A stretch of 28,350 bases of DNA from W0P28-013 sp963621145 (lineage in GTDB: Bacteria > Bacteroidota > Bacteroidia > Bacteroidales > Paludibacteraceae). Shown here in pieces: positions 8,399-18,800 of the stretch. The position numbers and the translations under genes were made by a program. Below the pieces are notes generated by a model, which made no database searches, was not told the origin of the DNA, and was given only the letters and a program-made list of their open reading frames with translations. Each line of letters opens with the position of its first letter. The first letter of the stretch is position 1. The stretch spans positions 1 to 28,350 of the forward strand of contig CAVFDI010000017.1 of NCBI GenBank assembly GCA_963621145.1, in the 5' to 3' direction.

Positions 8399-8454
8399 NN
8401 NNNNNNNNNNNNNNNNNNNNNNNNNNNNNNNNNNNNNNNNNNNNNNNNNNNNNN
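8399..8454. other. Assembly gap (56 N)
   Basis: A run of N joins two contigs between the small membrane protein gene and the guanylyltransferase gene. The true length and content are unknown. Both flanks are A/T-rich intergenic sequence. Confidence 0.99.
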
Positions 8455-8463
8455 TTCTAAATT

Positions 8464-9537
8464 TTACACAAACTCTTCGCCTTTGGTTTTGGCGTCGTTC
8501 ACGAATTGGCGCATGCGGGCTTCGTCGTCTTTTTTGCAGATGAGCAGCACGTTGTCTTCTTCGGCCACAAGGTAGCCGTCGAGGTCTTGCAGCACTACTA
8601 GTTTATTGTCGGGCACTACGGTCAGGTTGTTGTGGCTGTCGTAGGCGAGCGTCTGTCCGTGGAGCGTGGCGTTGCCATCGTCGTTTTTGTCGGCTAGCTC
8701 GTATAGCGAATTCCATGTGCCGAGGTCGCTCCAACCAAAATCGGCCATGCGCACATACACATTTTGCGCTTTCTCCATTATGCCGTAGTCGATGCTGATG
8801 TTGGGGCAAGTGGCGTAGGCTTGTTCTATGAAATCTGTTTCGCGCTCGGTGTTGTAGTCGTTGCGTCCCGCCTCGAAAATGGCTGACACTTCGGGCAAAT
8901 GCATCTCGAAAGCGCGAATTATGGTGTCCAAATTCCACAGGAACATGCCCGAATTCCAGTAAAATTCGCCACTATCGACGAATATTTTTGCCATCTCGAG
9001 GTTTGGTTTTTCGGTGAAAGTCTTCACTTTGCGCAGTAGTCCGCCGCCTTTTGCCACTTGAATGTAGCCGTAGCCCGTTTCGGGGCGCGTTGGGCGCATG
9101 CCAAGTGTGAGCAGCGCGTCGTTGTTGGCTATGAAGGTGAAGCATTCGGGCAACATCTGGCGGAAAATGTCCTCGCGTGTTATTAGGTGGTCGCTTGGCA
9201 CCACAATGATGTTGGCATCGCGGGTTTGCGCTTTTATTTTGTAGATGGCGTAGGCGATGCATGGTGCGGTGTTGCGCCGCAGTGGTTCGAGTAGCACTTG
9301 TTCGGGTTTCAGGTCGGGCAGTTGCTCCAGAATCAGATCGCGGTAGGTGCGGTTCGACACGATGTAGATGTTCTCGGTTGGCACAATGCCGCGAAAACGG
9401 TCGAAAGTCATCTGCAGCAGCGAGCGTCCTGTTCCCAGAAAATCGATGAATTGTTTGGGTTTAGCGGTGCGGCTGTAGGGCCAAAAACGGCTTCCCACGC
9501 CACCAGCCATTATTATGCAGAAATTGTTTGCGTTCAT
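8464..9537 (-). CDS. manC: Mannose-1-phosphate guanylyltransferase
   Basis: Makes GDP-mannose from mannose-1-phosphate and GTP, feeding capsule, LPS O-antigen and glycoprotein glycan synthesis in the cytoplasm. The 357-residue product has the nucleotidyltransferase signature MAGGVGSRFWPYSR (residues about 10-23), followed by KPKQFIDFLG. Further on are VVPSDHLI, GYGYIQV, FTEKP and the sugar-binding segment FYWNSGMFLW. It is the short form without the C-terminal isomerase (cupin) domain of bifunctional ManC proteins. The start is supported by the immediate nucleotide-binding strand. The gene precedes the assembly gap and may be transcribed alone. Bacteroidota T9SS cargo is often glycosylated, so a link to the surface proteins upstream is possible but unproven. 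Confidence 0.93.
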   Translation of the reverse strand: MNANNFCIIMAGGVGSRFWPYSRTAKPKQFIDFLGTGRSLLQMTFDRFRGIVPTENIYIVSNRTYRDLILEQLPDLKPEQVLLEPLRRNTAPCIAYAIYKIKAQTRDANIIVVPSDHLITREDIFRQMLPECFTFIANNDALLTLGMRPTRPETGYGYIQVAKGGGLLRKVKTFTEKPNLEMAKIFVDSGEFYWNSGMFLWNLDTIIRAFEMHLPEVSAIFEAGRNDYNTERETDFIEQAYATCPNISIDYGIMEKAQNVYVRMADFGWSDLGTWNSLYELADKNDDGNATLHGQTLAYDSHNNLTVVPDNKLVVLQDLDGYLVAEEDNVLLICKKDDEARMRQFVNDAKTKGEEFV

Positions 9538-9782
9538 ACTTCTTGACGAAAAATTAAGATTTAGCGATGAATGATGAACAGTAAAAGCGTTACGGTTGAG
9601 CAGTGCGTCGGTGCAGCAAGTTTAGAATTGTAGCCATAGTTATCTGACAAAACATTGCTATTTGCTACTTGCGTCTTGTTTCTAATTGTTTGAAAACTAG
9701 AATTTTAGTCTGCTCCGAAAACTATCATGTTCAATTTGCTAAATTAGTGATTTTTCTTGAATTTGCAATTTCTTGTGGGCAA
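9538..9782. other. Intergenic region, no gene seen
   Basis: About 245 bp between the guanylyltransferase start and the terminator of the giant gene. I find no open frame of interest, no tRNA and no clear TAnnTTTG promoter on the minus strand. It contains a TTTGCTACTTGCGTCTTG phrase (about 9660-9677) related to filler at about 8025-8050, and otherwise A/T-rich sequence. Confidence 0.5.
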
Positions 9783-9812
9783 CAAAAAAATCGGAACTTT
9801 CGCTCCGATTCT
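9783..9812 (-). terminator. Intrinsic terminator of the giant surface-protein gene
   Basis: On the minus strand AATCGGA (9804-9810) pairs with TCCGATT (9789-9795) across an 8-nt loop and runs straight into a T tract (9784-9790). It lies 22 bp after the stop codon at 9835. It is the clearest Rho-independent terminator in the window. Confidence 0.85.
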
Positions 9813-9834
9813 TTTGCTCTGTTTTGTTGGTTCA

Positions 9835-12800
9835 TCAATAGATGAATTTGCCGCGCGAAACTATCTTCTTGTTGGTGTAGAAGACATAGATGAGCGTTTT
9901 GCCCGTGCGTTGAATGCGAATGATGCGTCCTGCTGCGCCAGCGTCGCAAATGTCGTCGTTGGGGTCGACTAGTGGCACATCGAGTTTGGTGAGCAGACGA
10001 CCAGCGGTGTCGAATATGGCAATCGCTACATTGTTGCGTCTCGTGCTGGCTTTGAACAGTCCATCGCCAATCATTGTCCAGCAAACATCATCGGCTGTGG
10101 GTGCGTCGCCTGGGTTGATGTCCGACTCGATGAATTTGATGGTGTAGGTCTGCGTTGTGCCATCTTCGGCGGTGCAATAGATGTACTGCGTGAAGCGGTC
10201 GGAGCGGTCTTCGCCGTATTCTACCGTTTGCAGCAGCGAGTCGCTCGCTATGCCTTCGATGGTTGGAATGGTGGTTGCGCCTTTGGCAATGGTGTAACTG
10301 TATTCGAAAATGGTCGGTTCGAAGTCTTTCAGCGATTTGTGGTCGATGATGATGTCTTTCAACAGCGCGTTGCTCGATTTTTCAATTTCAAATGTCAGTA
10401 CATAGATGTTGACCGAACCATTTTGTGCCGTTACGGTTACGAGTATCACGCTCTGGTTGTCGATTAGCGTGGTGAGCGTGTCGCCTGCTTCTACGGTGAT
10501 GGTGCTGCCAGCGGCAATCACGGTGCCGTCGCTCAGAGTGCCTTCGTAGGTGAGGGTGAGCGTGGTGTCGGTGCAGGTGATTGTTTCGGTGGCATAGGCT
10601 GCCGTCACGGTTTGGTCTTGATCGCCCTTTTCGTAACGCAGATTGTCAATCTTTGGGAATTCGTCGGCAGTTGTACCAAGGTCGAACAGCAAATCGTAAG
10701 CCGTGGTGTCGGGGTGGAACAGCGGATCGAAATTGGGATAGATGATATCGACGAAATAGAGGTCTTTCAGTTTGTTGTTGCTCGAAAGTGCCACGGTGAA
10801 GTGCAGCGTGTATTCGTTGCTCTGCATCTCGTCTTGCGAAACTACGCTAATGATGGCGTTGCCGTGTGTGCCAAGGCTGTCGCTCACGAGTGCTTCGGTG
10901 GCGAGCGTTACCGATTTGTAAGCCTCTTCGGGCAATTGCGTTTGCCATGTGATGGCAGGCAGCTCCGAAGTGCCGTAGGGCAGGGTGATGTAGTACTCAA
11001 AGTCGTCGCTGGCGAATGTTTCGCTGGTTGTGAAGCCTGTGGCGGCGGAGTCGAGCGCTTCGGCATTGATAAAGATGTTGGCAAGCGAGGCATTGTCGGC
11101 CAAACGAACATCGAACACAATGGTGTACTCTTTTGTGCTGATGCCATCGGCAGCCGTTACGCTGATGGTGGCGGAGTTTTCACCGCGAGTGATTGTTACG
11201 GTCTGACCTTCGTCGCCCATTTCGTAGGTTATCGCCATGTTGTTGATGTCGGTTCCATAAGGCAGCGATACCGAAATCGGGTCGGTTGCGTCTTTGTCGA
11301 AATTGCTGATGCCCGCGCCATCAATCAGAATGTTGTTGAGTGTGGCGTTGTTGGACAGCGCAACGGCAAAGTTGAATGTGTACACTGTCTGACTGCCATT
11401 TTCGGCGGTAACGGTGAGCGTGTAATGACCATTCAATCCTTCGAAAACGGAATCTTTCGCCACGGATTGATATTCGTCGCCAGCTTCCCAAGTGATTTGC
11501 GGAAGCACGGTTGTGCCGTATGGCATCACACTGTCGTATTGCGTTTTGTGCGTATCGAATTGCATGTATGGCAGTCCGTCGAAGAAGATGGTGCGCAGCG
11601 TGTCGGCATCGGAAAGCAGCAGTGTGTTGTGAAGCGTGTAGGTGCGCTGATTGCCGTTTTCGGCCGTTACCACAATTATGGCATCGCTGTTGAGCGAACT
11701 CATCTGCTGGCGGATTTCGACAGATTGATATTCGTCGCCACGAACGAACTCAACGCTCACTTCGTCGCGCGAGCCGACAGCCCAAGTCAGTTGGTAGTCG
11801 TTGACCTTGCCGCTAAAGGCATAATCGGCAGTGTAGTGCGTGCCTTCGAGCGATAGATGTTCTTCTATTTCGTTGATATTCAGCAAGATGTCAGCCAAAG
11901 TATCGATTGCCGATTTTTCTACACTGAAATTGATGGTGTAGGTGCGACTGTTGCCTTTTTCGGCTGTCACGGTGATGACCGATGTGGCGTTGTAAGCGTC
12001 AGTTTCGTTGGTTGCGATGCTGATGGTTTGCCATTTGTCGCCTTTTCCGCGGCTGTCGCTCTCCGATGGTGCGATGGTTGGCCATTGGCGCGTGCCAACG
12101 GGCAGAGTTACTTTGTAGGTCTCCACGTCGGCAGCGAAATCTTGGTCGACTGCGAAATTGGTTTGATGCGTGTTCAGCGAGTCGCCATCGAGGTAAATCA
12201 TCTTCAGCAGGTCGTTGTCCGACAGCTCGACATCGAAATAGATGCTGTAGGTCTTGGTGGTTGTGCCATCGGCGGCGGTAACTACAAGGTTTGTGGTCTC
12301 GCGCGTGCCGTTGTTGCTGATGCTCACATTCTGACCTTCGCTGCCAAGCACTGCCACAATGTCGGGACGAATCTCGGTGCCAGCGGGCAACATCAGCGTG
12401 TAGTTGGTTTTGTCGGCACTGAAGCCATCAATTGGCGCGCCATCGACTTCAATCTGAGCCAAATCGGCATTGTTCGAGCCAGCAGGTTTCGTAAAGTTGA
12501 TGGTGTAGGTCTTGGTGTTGCCGTTTTCGGCTGTCACCACAAGCGTTGCGCTGTTGCTGTTCACGGTCAGTTCCACTTGTTGCTGATACAAATCGTCGGC
12601 AGTGTAACTTACTACTGGTACTTCGTTCGATGATAGCAATACGTTGTATTCCAGTGTGTTAGCATCGAATTCCGAAATGGCGACATAGTTCACCGCCAGA
12701 CTTGTGAGGTCGGCATTGCTCGATTTTTCGGCAACGAAATTCAGTGTATAGATGTTTTCCGTTCCATCTTCGGCCGTAACGGTGATTATGGTCGCCTCGC

Positions 12801-15800
12801 CAAGTCCGTTCTGCTCCATTTTGATGGTCTGACCAGCGTGGTTGGCGCGGAAGGTGATGTTTGGCATGACGGGTTCAGCCACTTTCGGATTGCCGCACGC
12901 CAGTGTAATGTTGTAGTCGGTGGTGGCGGGGTCGAAGGCTTTGTCGGCTGAGTATTCAGTGGCGGAGGTCGTCAGCAGCGCACTATTCAGTTCGATGGCG
13001 GCCAGCGTGGCGTCGCTCGATGGCGTGTGGCGCAGACGAATCACTGTGGTCTGCTTGGTTGTGCCATCTTCGGCTGTAACCTCAAATGCGGCTTCGGCAA
13101 AATAGTTTTCGCTTGGGGCATTTGCTGCAAATTGTGGTGCATTGCTTGCCGTTTGCTTATTCAGCGTGAATGTCGCCTTGATGTTTTGCGTGGTTTCGCC
13201 TTGCACGGCCACGATGGTCATTGGTTCAGTGCTTTCGATCGTGTATTCGTACACATTGTCGTTGAAGTCGGCTAGTGGTGTGCCATCAATCAAGATGTTG
13301 CCAAGATTGGCGTTGTTGGACGGCGTGCGGTCGAAGTGCAGTGTGTAGCGGTGCGTCTCGCTGCCACGGACTTCCCAAACTACGCTATCGGCCCAGATGG
13401 TTTGCGCCACGGTGTCGGTTGCGTCGATGCGCTCGAAAATGGTGGCGGTGCGCTCGTTGGCTGAGTAGTGATAGTCGTAAGTGGCGCGGTCGAATTGGTC
13501 GAATGGCTGATTGCCCAGCACACTTATGTTCGACAATTGTCCCGAAGTAACGGCTTTTGCCCTATCGAAAATGATGCGATATTCTTTCGTATCGATGCCA
13601 TTTTCTGCCACAACATTGATGCGCGCTGTGTCGCCTGTTGCGAGTGTAACTGTTTGACCGTCAGATTGTTTTGTGTAACGAATTTCTGGTAAAACTTCGT
13701 TGGCTGCAAGCGAAATGCTGTATTCCTCGGTGGCAGCGTCGAATGCCAAATCGTGACCCTCGACTGCGAGATTTGCCAAAGTGGCGTCGGCACTGCGTTT
13801 CTCGACGAATTTCAGGTGATATTCGCGTGTGGTTGTGCCATCTTCGGCCGTTACGGTGATGGTGTCGCCGTGGAACAGAATGTTCTGGTGCATGTTGCTG
13901 CGAATGGCCATGACATCGGGCATGAAGCGCGTGCCATTTTCAACCTCGATGGTATAATCGGTGGTGGTGGCAGAAAAATCTTTCAGCGTGTCGCCATCGA
14001 CGATGATGCCAGCCAATGTCGCATTTTTCGAGAATGGACGGTTCAGATTCACGATGTAGTGGCTCAGCGTGCCGTCTTCGGCCTTGGCAGTGATGTTCAC
14101 CACGCGAGTCATGTAGCCTCCGCTGCAGTTTGCCTGCTCGTCGCCGTAGGTGTAGGTGTACTCTTGGTCGGCCACTTCGCCTTCGAAAGTCAAAACAGGT
14201 GCGCCTTGCAGTTCGGCATCAATTTTCACGGCTTGAATCCAATCGCCATCGTATTTTCCTTTGAAACCGCTAGTCTCGGCGCCGTTCACAAAAATCTTCG
14301 CAATTTTGCTGTTGTAGGCGAATTTCACCCAATCGACAAGCATTTCCGAGGCGGCATTGCTCTTCAGCGCGCTGGCATTGTCGCTTTCGGCACTGTTTAT
14401 TACGATGCTCATGGTCGATGGATTTTCGAGCGTATTGTCGGTGAACGACATCACTGCGGTTTTCCATGTGTTGCTGAAGTTGTTGTCGGAAAATTCTTTT
14501 GAATACTGACCGTTGTTCAGCGAGAATTTCAGGCTGATGTTGTTCACATTCGATTGCGAAACGGCATTGTAGCGCATCGAAAGTTGGTCGGGCGTGTTGC
14601 GGAAACTGATGCCGCCAAAGGTCGATGTGGTCGATGAGCCATCGTTCAGTGTGGCGCTCATCTCGCCAAGGGTCATCAATCCTGGAATGGAGCCGTCTAT
14701 CACTTTGTTGTAGGCGGTGGTGAGTTTGGTGTAGTCGCCACTTTGCGTTACTTCGCTGCCGGGCGTGTAGGTGCCTTTGGTTATCAGGCTGCCAACGGGC
14801 AATCCGAAGATGGTGGCGCTGCTCTTCACCTCGGTGGCTGCGGTGGCATCGGCCAAAACGGTCCAACCTGTGGGCTTATTTGCCGAAGTGGTGATGGCTG
14901 CGGCTTCCCAATTGCTGAAGTCGGCATTCGGAATCACATCTTTTTCGTAGAAGAAATAGATGGTGTAGACCGCGCTGCTGTTGTCGTCTTTGCCATAAAC
15001 GGTGATTTTTGCACGCTTGGTGTTTACTTCTTCGTTGTCGATGGTGGCGGTGGCGTTGTCGAAAGTGTAGGCGATGGCGGCGTTCGACGATTCATCGTTG
15101 TCGACGCTCACCACATACTGATGTTTCGCCGGATCGAAATTGGCTATTTCGACGTCGTTCACGCTTATCGATGTGAGTTGTGCTTGCGGCTGCGCAATGG
15201 TTGGTTTTATGGTGTAGACGGCATCGGCCACGCCTTTGCGGTTGGCTTTCACGGTGATGGTGGTTGGCGCATAAACGCCACCATTGTCTATCAGCACAGT
15301 CTGCTCGTCGTATTTTTTCACGCAGGTGATTTTCGGCATGGCGGTTGTGCCGTAGGGCAGAGTAATCTCTTTCTCCATCTCCGACGACATGCCAACGCCA
15401 TCGATAATGTAGTATTGCAGCAGATTTTCTTCGTTGCTTTCGGCCACTTCGAATGCGATGCTGTAGGTGCGCGTGTCGCCATTTTCGGCAGTTACGGTGA
15501 TGCGTGCGGTGTCGCGCAATCCCGCGTCGAGCAGCGTAATGCGTTGGTCGGTGGCTTGGTTGTCAATTTTGCCAAGTTCCCAATGAATGGCAGGTACGGC
15601 GGTCGTTCCGTAAGGCATTTTTGCCGTGTACAGTAGCACATCTGCGTTGAAATCAGGAATCAACTCGTTGGCATCGTCCACTGTCAGATTTTCGAGCGCA
15701 GTCAGGCTCGATTTTTCTACTGGGAAATGAATTTTGTAGTCGCTTGCGTCGATGCCATTTTCTGCCACAACGTGTACTGTTGTTGTACTGTCCACGCTGT

Positions 15801-18800
15801 TGTAGCGAATGGCGATGGTCTGTCCTTCGTGCGCTGGCACTGGATTGATGCTCGGTACGGCGGCAGTGCGCCAAGCCAAGGTCTCGGTGTATTCATGCAC
15901 TTCGGGCGCAAATCCTGCAATGCTCTTGTACTCGTTGCCGTCGTACAATTGCAGGTCGCTCAGTGTGGCGTTGTCGCTCTTTTTGACTTGATAAGCGATG
16001 TTGTACTCTTTGCTTGTGCCATCTTGGGCGGTAACCAAAATCTGCGTGCCATTCAGTCCCGAATTCGCTACGGCAATGTATTGCGTGCCATCAGCATCAA
16101 TGGTTACTGCGGGCATTTCGCTGTTTGTTGTTACGGTGTAATCGCCTTTTTCTGGCGCGAAGCCTGCCACGTCTGTGCCATCAATTTCGATGCCGTCGAT
16201 GGTGGCGTCGCTTGGCGTAATTTTCTGATATTCAATGCTATAAGTGCGTTTCGTAACGCCATCGGGAGCGGTAACGACAATTTGCGCAGTGCCTGTCAAC
16301 AGCGGCTCAACAACGGTGTAGGTTTGTTCCTCGACATTGCCCGTGTAGGTGAGCGCAGGTGCTTTGGTGGCATCGGCTGCCAGCGTGTAATGGTAGTCAG
16401 TAGTTTCTGCGTCGAAACCAGCCAGCAGCGTGCCGTCGAGTTCTATGCTGCGCAATGTGGCGTCGCTCGAAGTGGCGCGCGCAAAGGCAATGGTGTAGGT
16501 CGAAATGGTGCCATCTTCGGCTTCAACGATTATCTGTGTGCCGTTCCAGCCGTTGCTTTGCATCAACACGGTTTGCGTGTCGTCGCCTTTGGTGTAGCCG
16601 ATGGTTGGCAATGTGGCGGTGCGCGACAGTTCTAGTGAATAATCGAACGTTTCTGCATCAAAATCGCTCAAAGCCACGCCATCGATGGTTATCGCTTGTA
16701 GACGATTGTTGCCATTCAGCGCGCGGTCGGTAAATAATATGGTGTAGATGTTCGGGTCGCCAACTTCGGGCGTTATGGTGATTTTGGCCGTTCCGAGTAG
16801 CATTGGCTTGACGATGCTCATACTCTGACCTTCGTTTTTGTCCACTTTGATTTCGGGACAAGCGGTTGCCGCAGCGTCGAGCAGATAAGAATATTTGTTC
16901 ACTTTCGGATCGAAACCAGCCAACTCTGCGCCATCGATGTAAATCATGTTTAGCAGGCGGTTCGACGATCGCTTCACGTTGAAAATCAACGAGTAAGTGC
17001 GTGTGTCGCCATTTTCGGCAGTTACTGTAATGGTGGTTGTTCCATTCACATCGCCAGCCACGACGGTAGCGGTCTGGCTGCTTTCAGCCTTCACAGGCGA
17101 AATCATTGGCAGTTCGGTTGTGCCGCTGGGCAGTTCTATGGCATATTGTAGCGTGTCGGCATGGAATTTTGCCAATGCTGTGCCATCAATCTTGATGTTT
17201 GCCAAAGCGGTGTTGCTCGATTTCTCGACCGAAAAATGAATGATGTAAACCGCCGTTGCGCCCGATTGTGCCCGCACAGTGATTTTGGTGTCGCCTTGCA
17301 CGCCATCTTTGCGCATGCTTATGGTTTGCCAGTCGTCGGCAGCGGTGTAGACTATGTTTGGCAGTGTGGTGGTGCCGCTCGCCAAGGTGATGCTGTATTC
17401 CTGTTGATTGGCATTGTAAGCCAGATTGTAACCCTCCACGCTCAGCGAACCAAGTGCCGTGTTGCTGGCCTGTTTCACACTGAAAACGATGGTGTAGGTG
17501 CTTGTCGAGCCGTCCTGCGCCTTGGCAATGATACGCGTGGTGCCGCTCAGTCCGCCCGAAACTATGGTCGGTTCGCTTTGGTAAGCATCGCCTTTTTCGC
17601 AGGTGATGGTGGGCAGTGTGGTTGTGCCAATTGGCAATTCGTACGAATAACTGAATTTATCGCTTTCGAAGCCCGTGAGCAGTGTTCCGCCAATGGTTAT
17701 GGCTTTCAGTGTCGAAACCGACGATTTGGCTGCGCTGAATATAATTTTGTAGATGTATTTTGCTCCGCTAGCGGCGGTTACGGTAATTTTGTATGTGCCT
17801 TCTATTCCGCTAATGCTGCTCGCATCGGTGGTTATGGTCTGATAGTCGTCGCCCTTTTCGTAGCTGATGGCAGGCAACGCTGTTGTGCCAAGTGGCAGAT
17901 TTTGGTAGTATGTATTTTTTTCGGCATCCCAGCCGTCAATCGTTGTGCCGTCAAGTTTCAGGCTTTTCAGGTAACAGTAGGTCGAAGCGGTGATTTTGAA
18001 CGACAGCTTGTAGGTTCTTGTCGTAGTGTTACCTGGTGCTTTCACCGCTATGTTGTAGGTGCCGGAGCAATTGCCGTCGGCTATGGTTACGTTGTTTGTG
18101 GCTGTGATGGTTTGGGCGCCATCGGGATAAGCCGAAGTGTATGTTATTTTTGGTAGTGTAGTGGTGCCGAGCGGCAACTCTACGGTGTAACTGTTTTTTG
18201 TCGATGCAAATCCTGCAATCGATTTTCCGCCAACTTGTATGTCGGCAAGGGTGTTATCGCTCAATTTTCCAATCGAAAAGGCGATGGAGTAGGTGTTTGT
18301 TGCGCCATTGGCGGCTGTTACCTTCACGGTGGCAGTGCCTGTGGCCGATGTTGGTTGCGTTATGCTGATGGTCTGACCATCGTCGCCTTTGGTAGCGCTT
18401 ACGCTGGGCGCTTGCGTGGTTCCGTAGGGCAATTCCACGCTGTACGAGGTGATGTAGCCGTTGTAGTTTGGCAGCGCCGACGAGGTCGCCCCCACCGTGT
18501 AGGCGATGGAGGCTGGCCTGTTGTTCGACGATTGTTCGGCAACAAATTTTATCTTGTAAGTGCTTGTGCGTTTGCCGTCTTCCGACTTCACCGTTATCAC
18601 CACGGGCGAACCGCCCACAGTGGCTTTCGATTTGTCGATGGTTATTTCGCTGCCGCTCAACGTGCGACCCGAAAAAGTGGCACTCGTTCCTTTGGCGTTG
18701 GTCAATGTTCCTACGCCACGTTTTGCGAATATGTCGGGAATGGCTGTCGCGCCAAGTCCGAGCGCATAGGTCTGCTCTTCGCCATTGTTTTTCGTTGGGT

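Noticed and set aside
10612..11856. 414-codon plus-strand open frame inside the giant gene, and similar ones at 17161-18156 and 18235-19341
   Set aside because: They are antisense shadows of the repeat-coding sequence. Their products repeat the same Val/Gly/Cys-rich composition wherever the repeats occur and have no family features.
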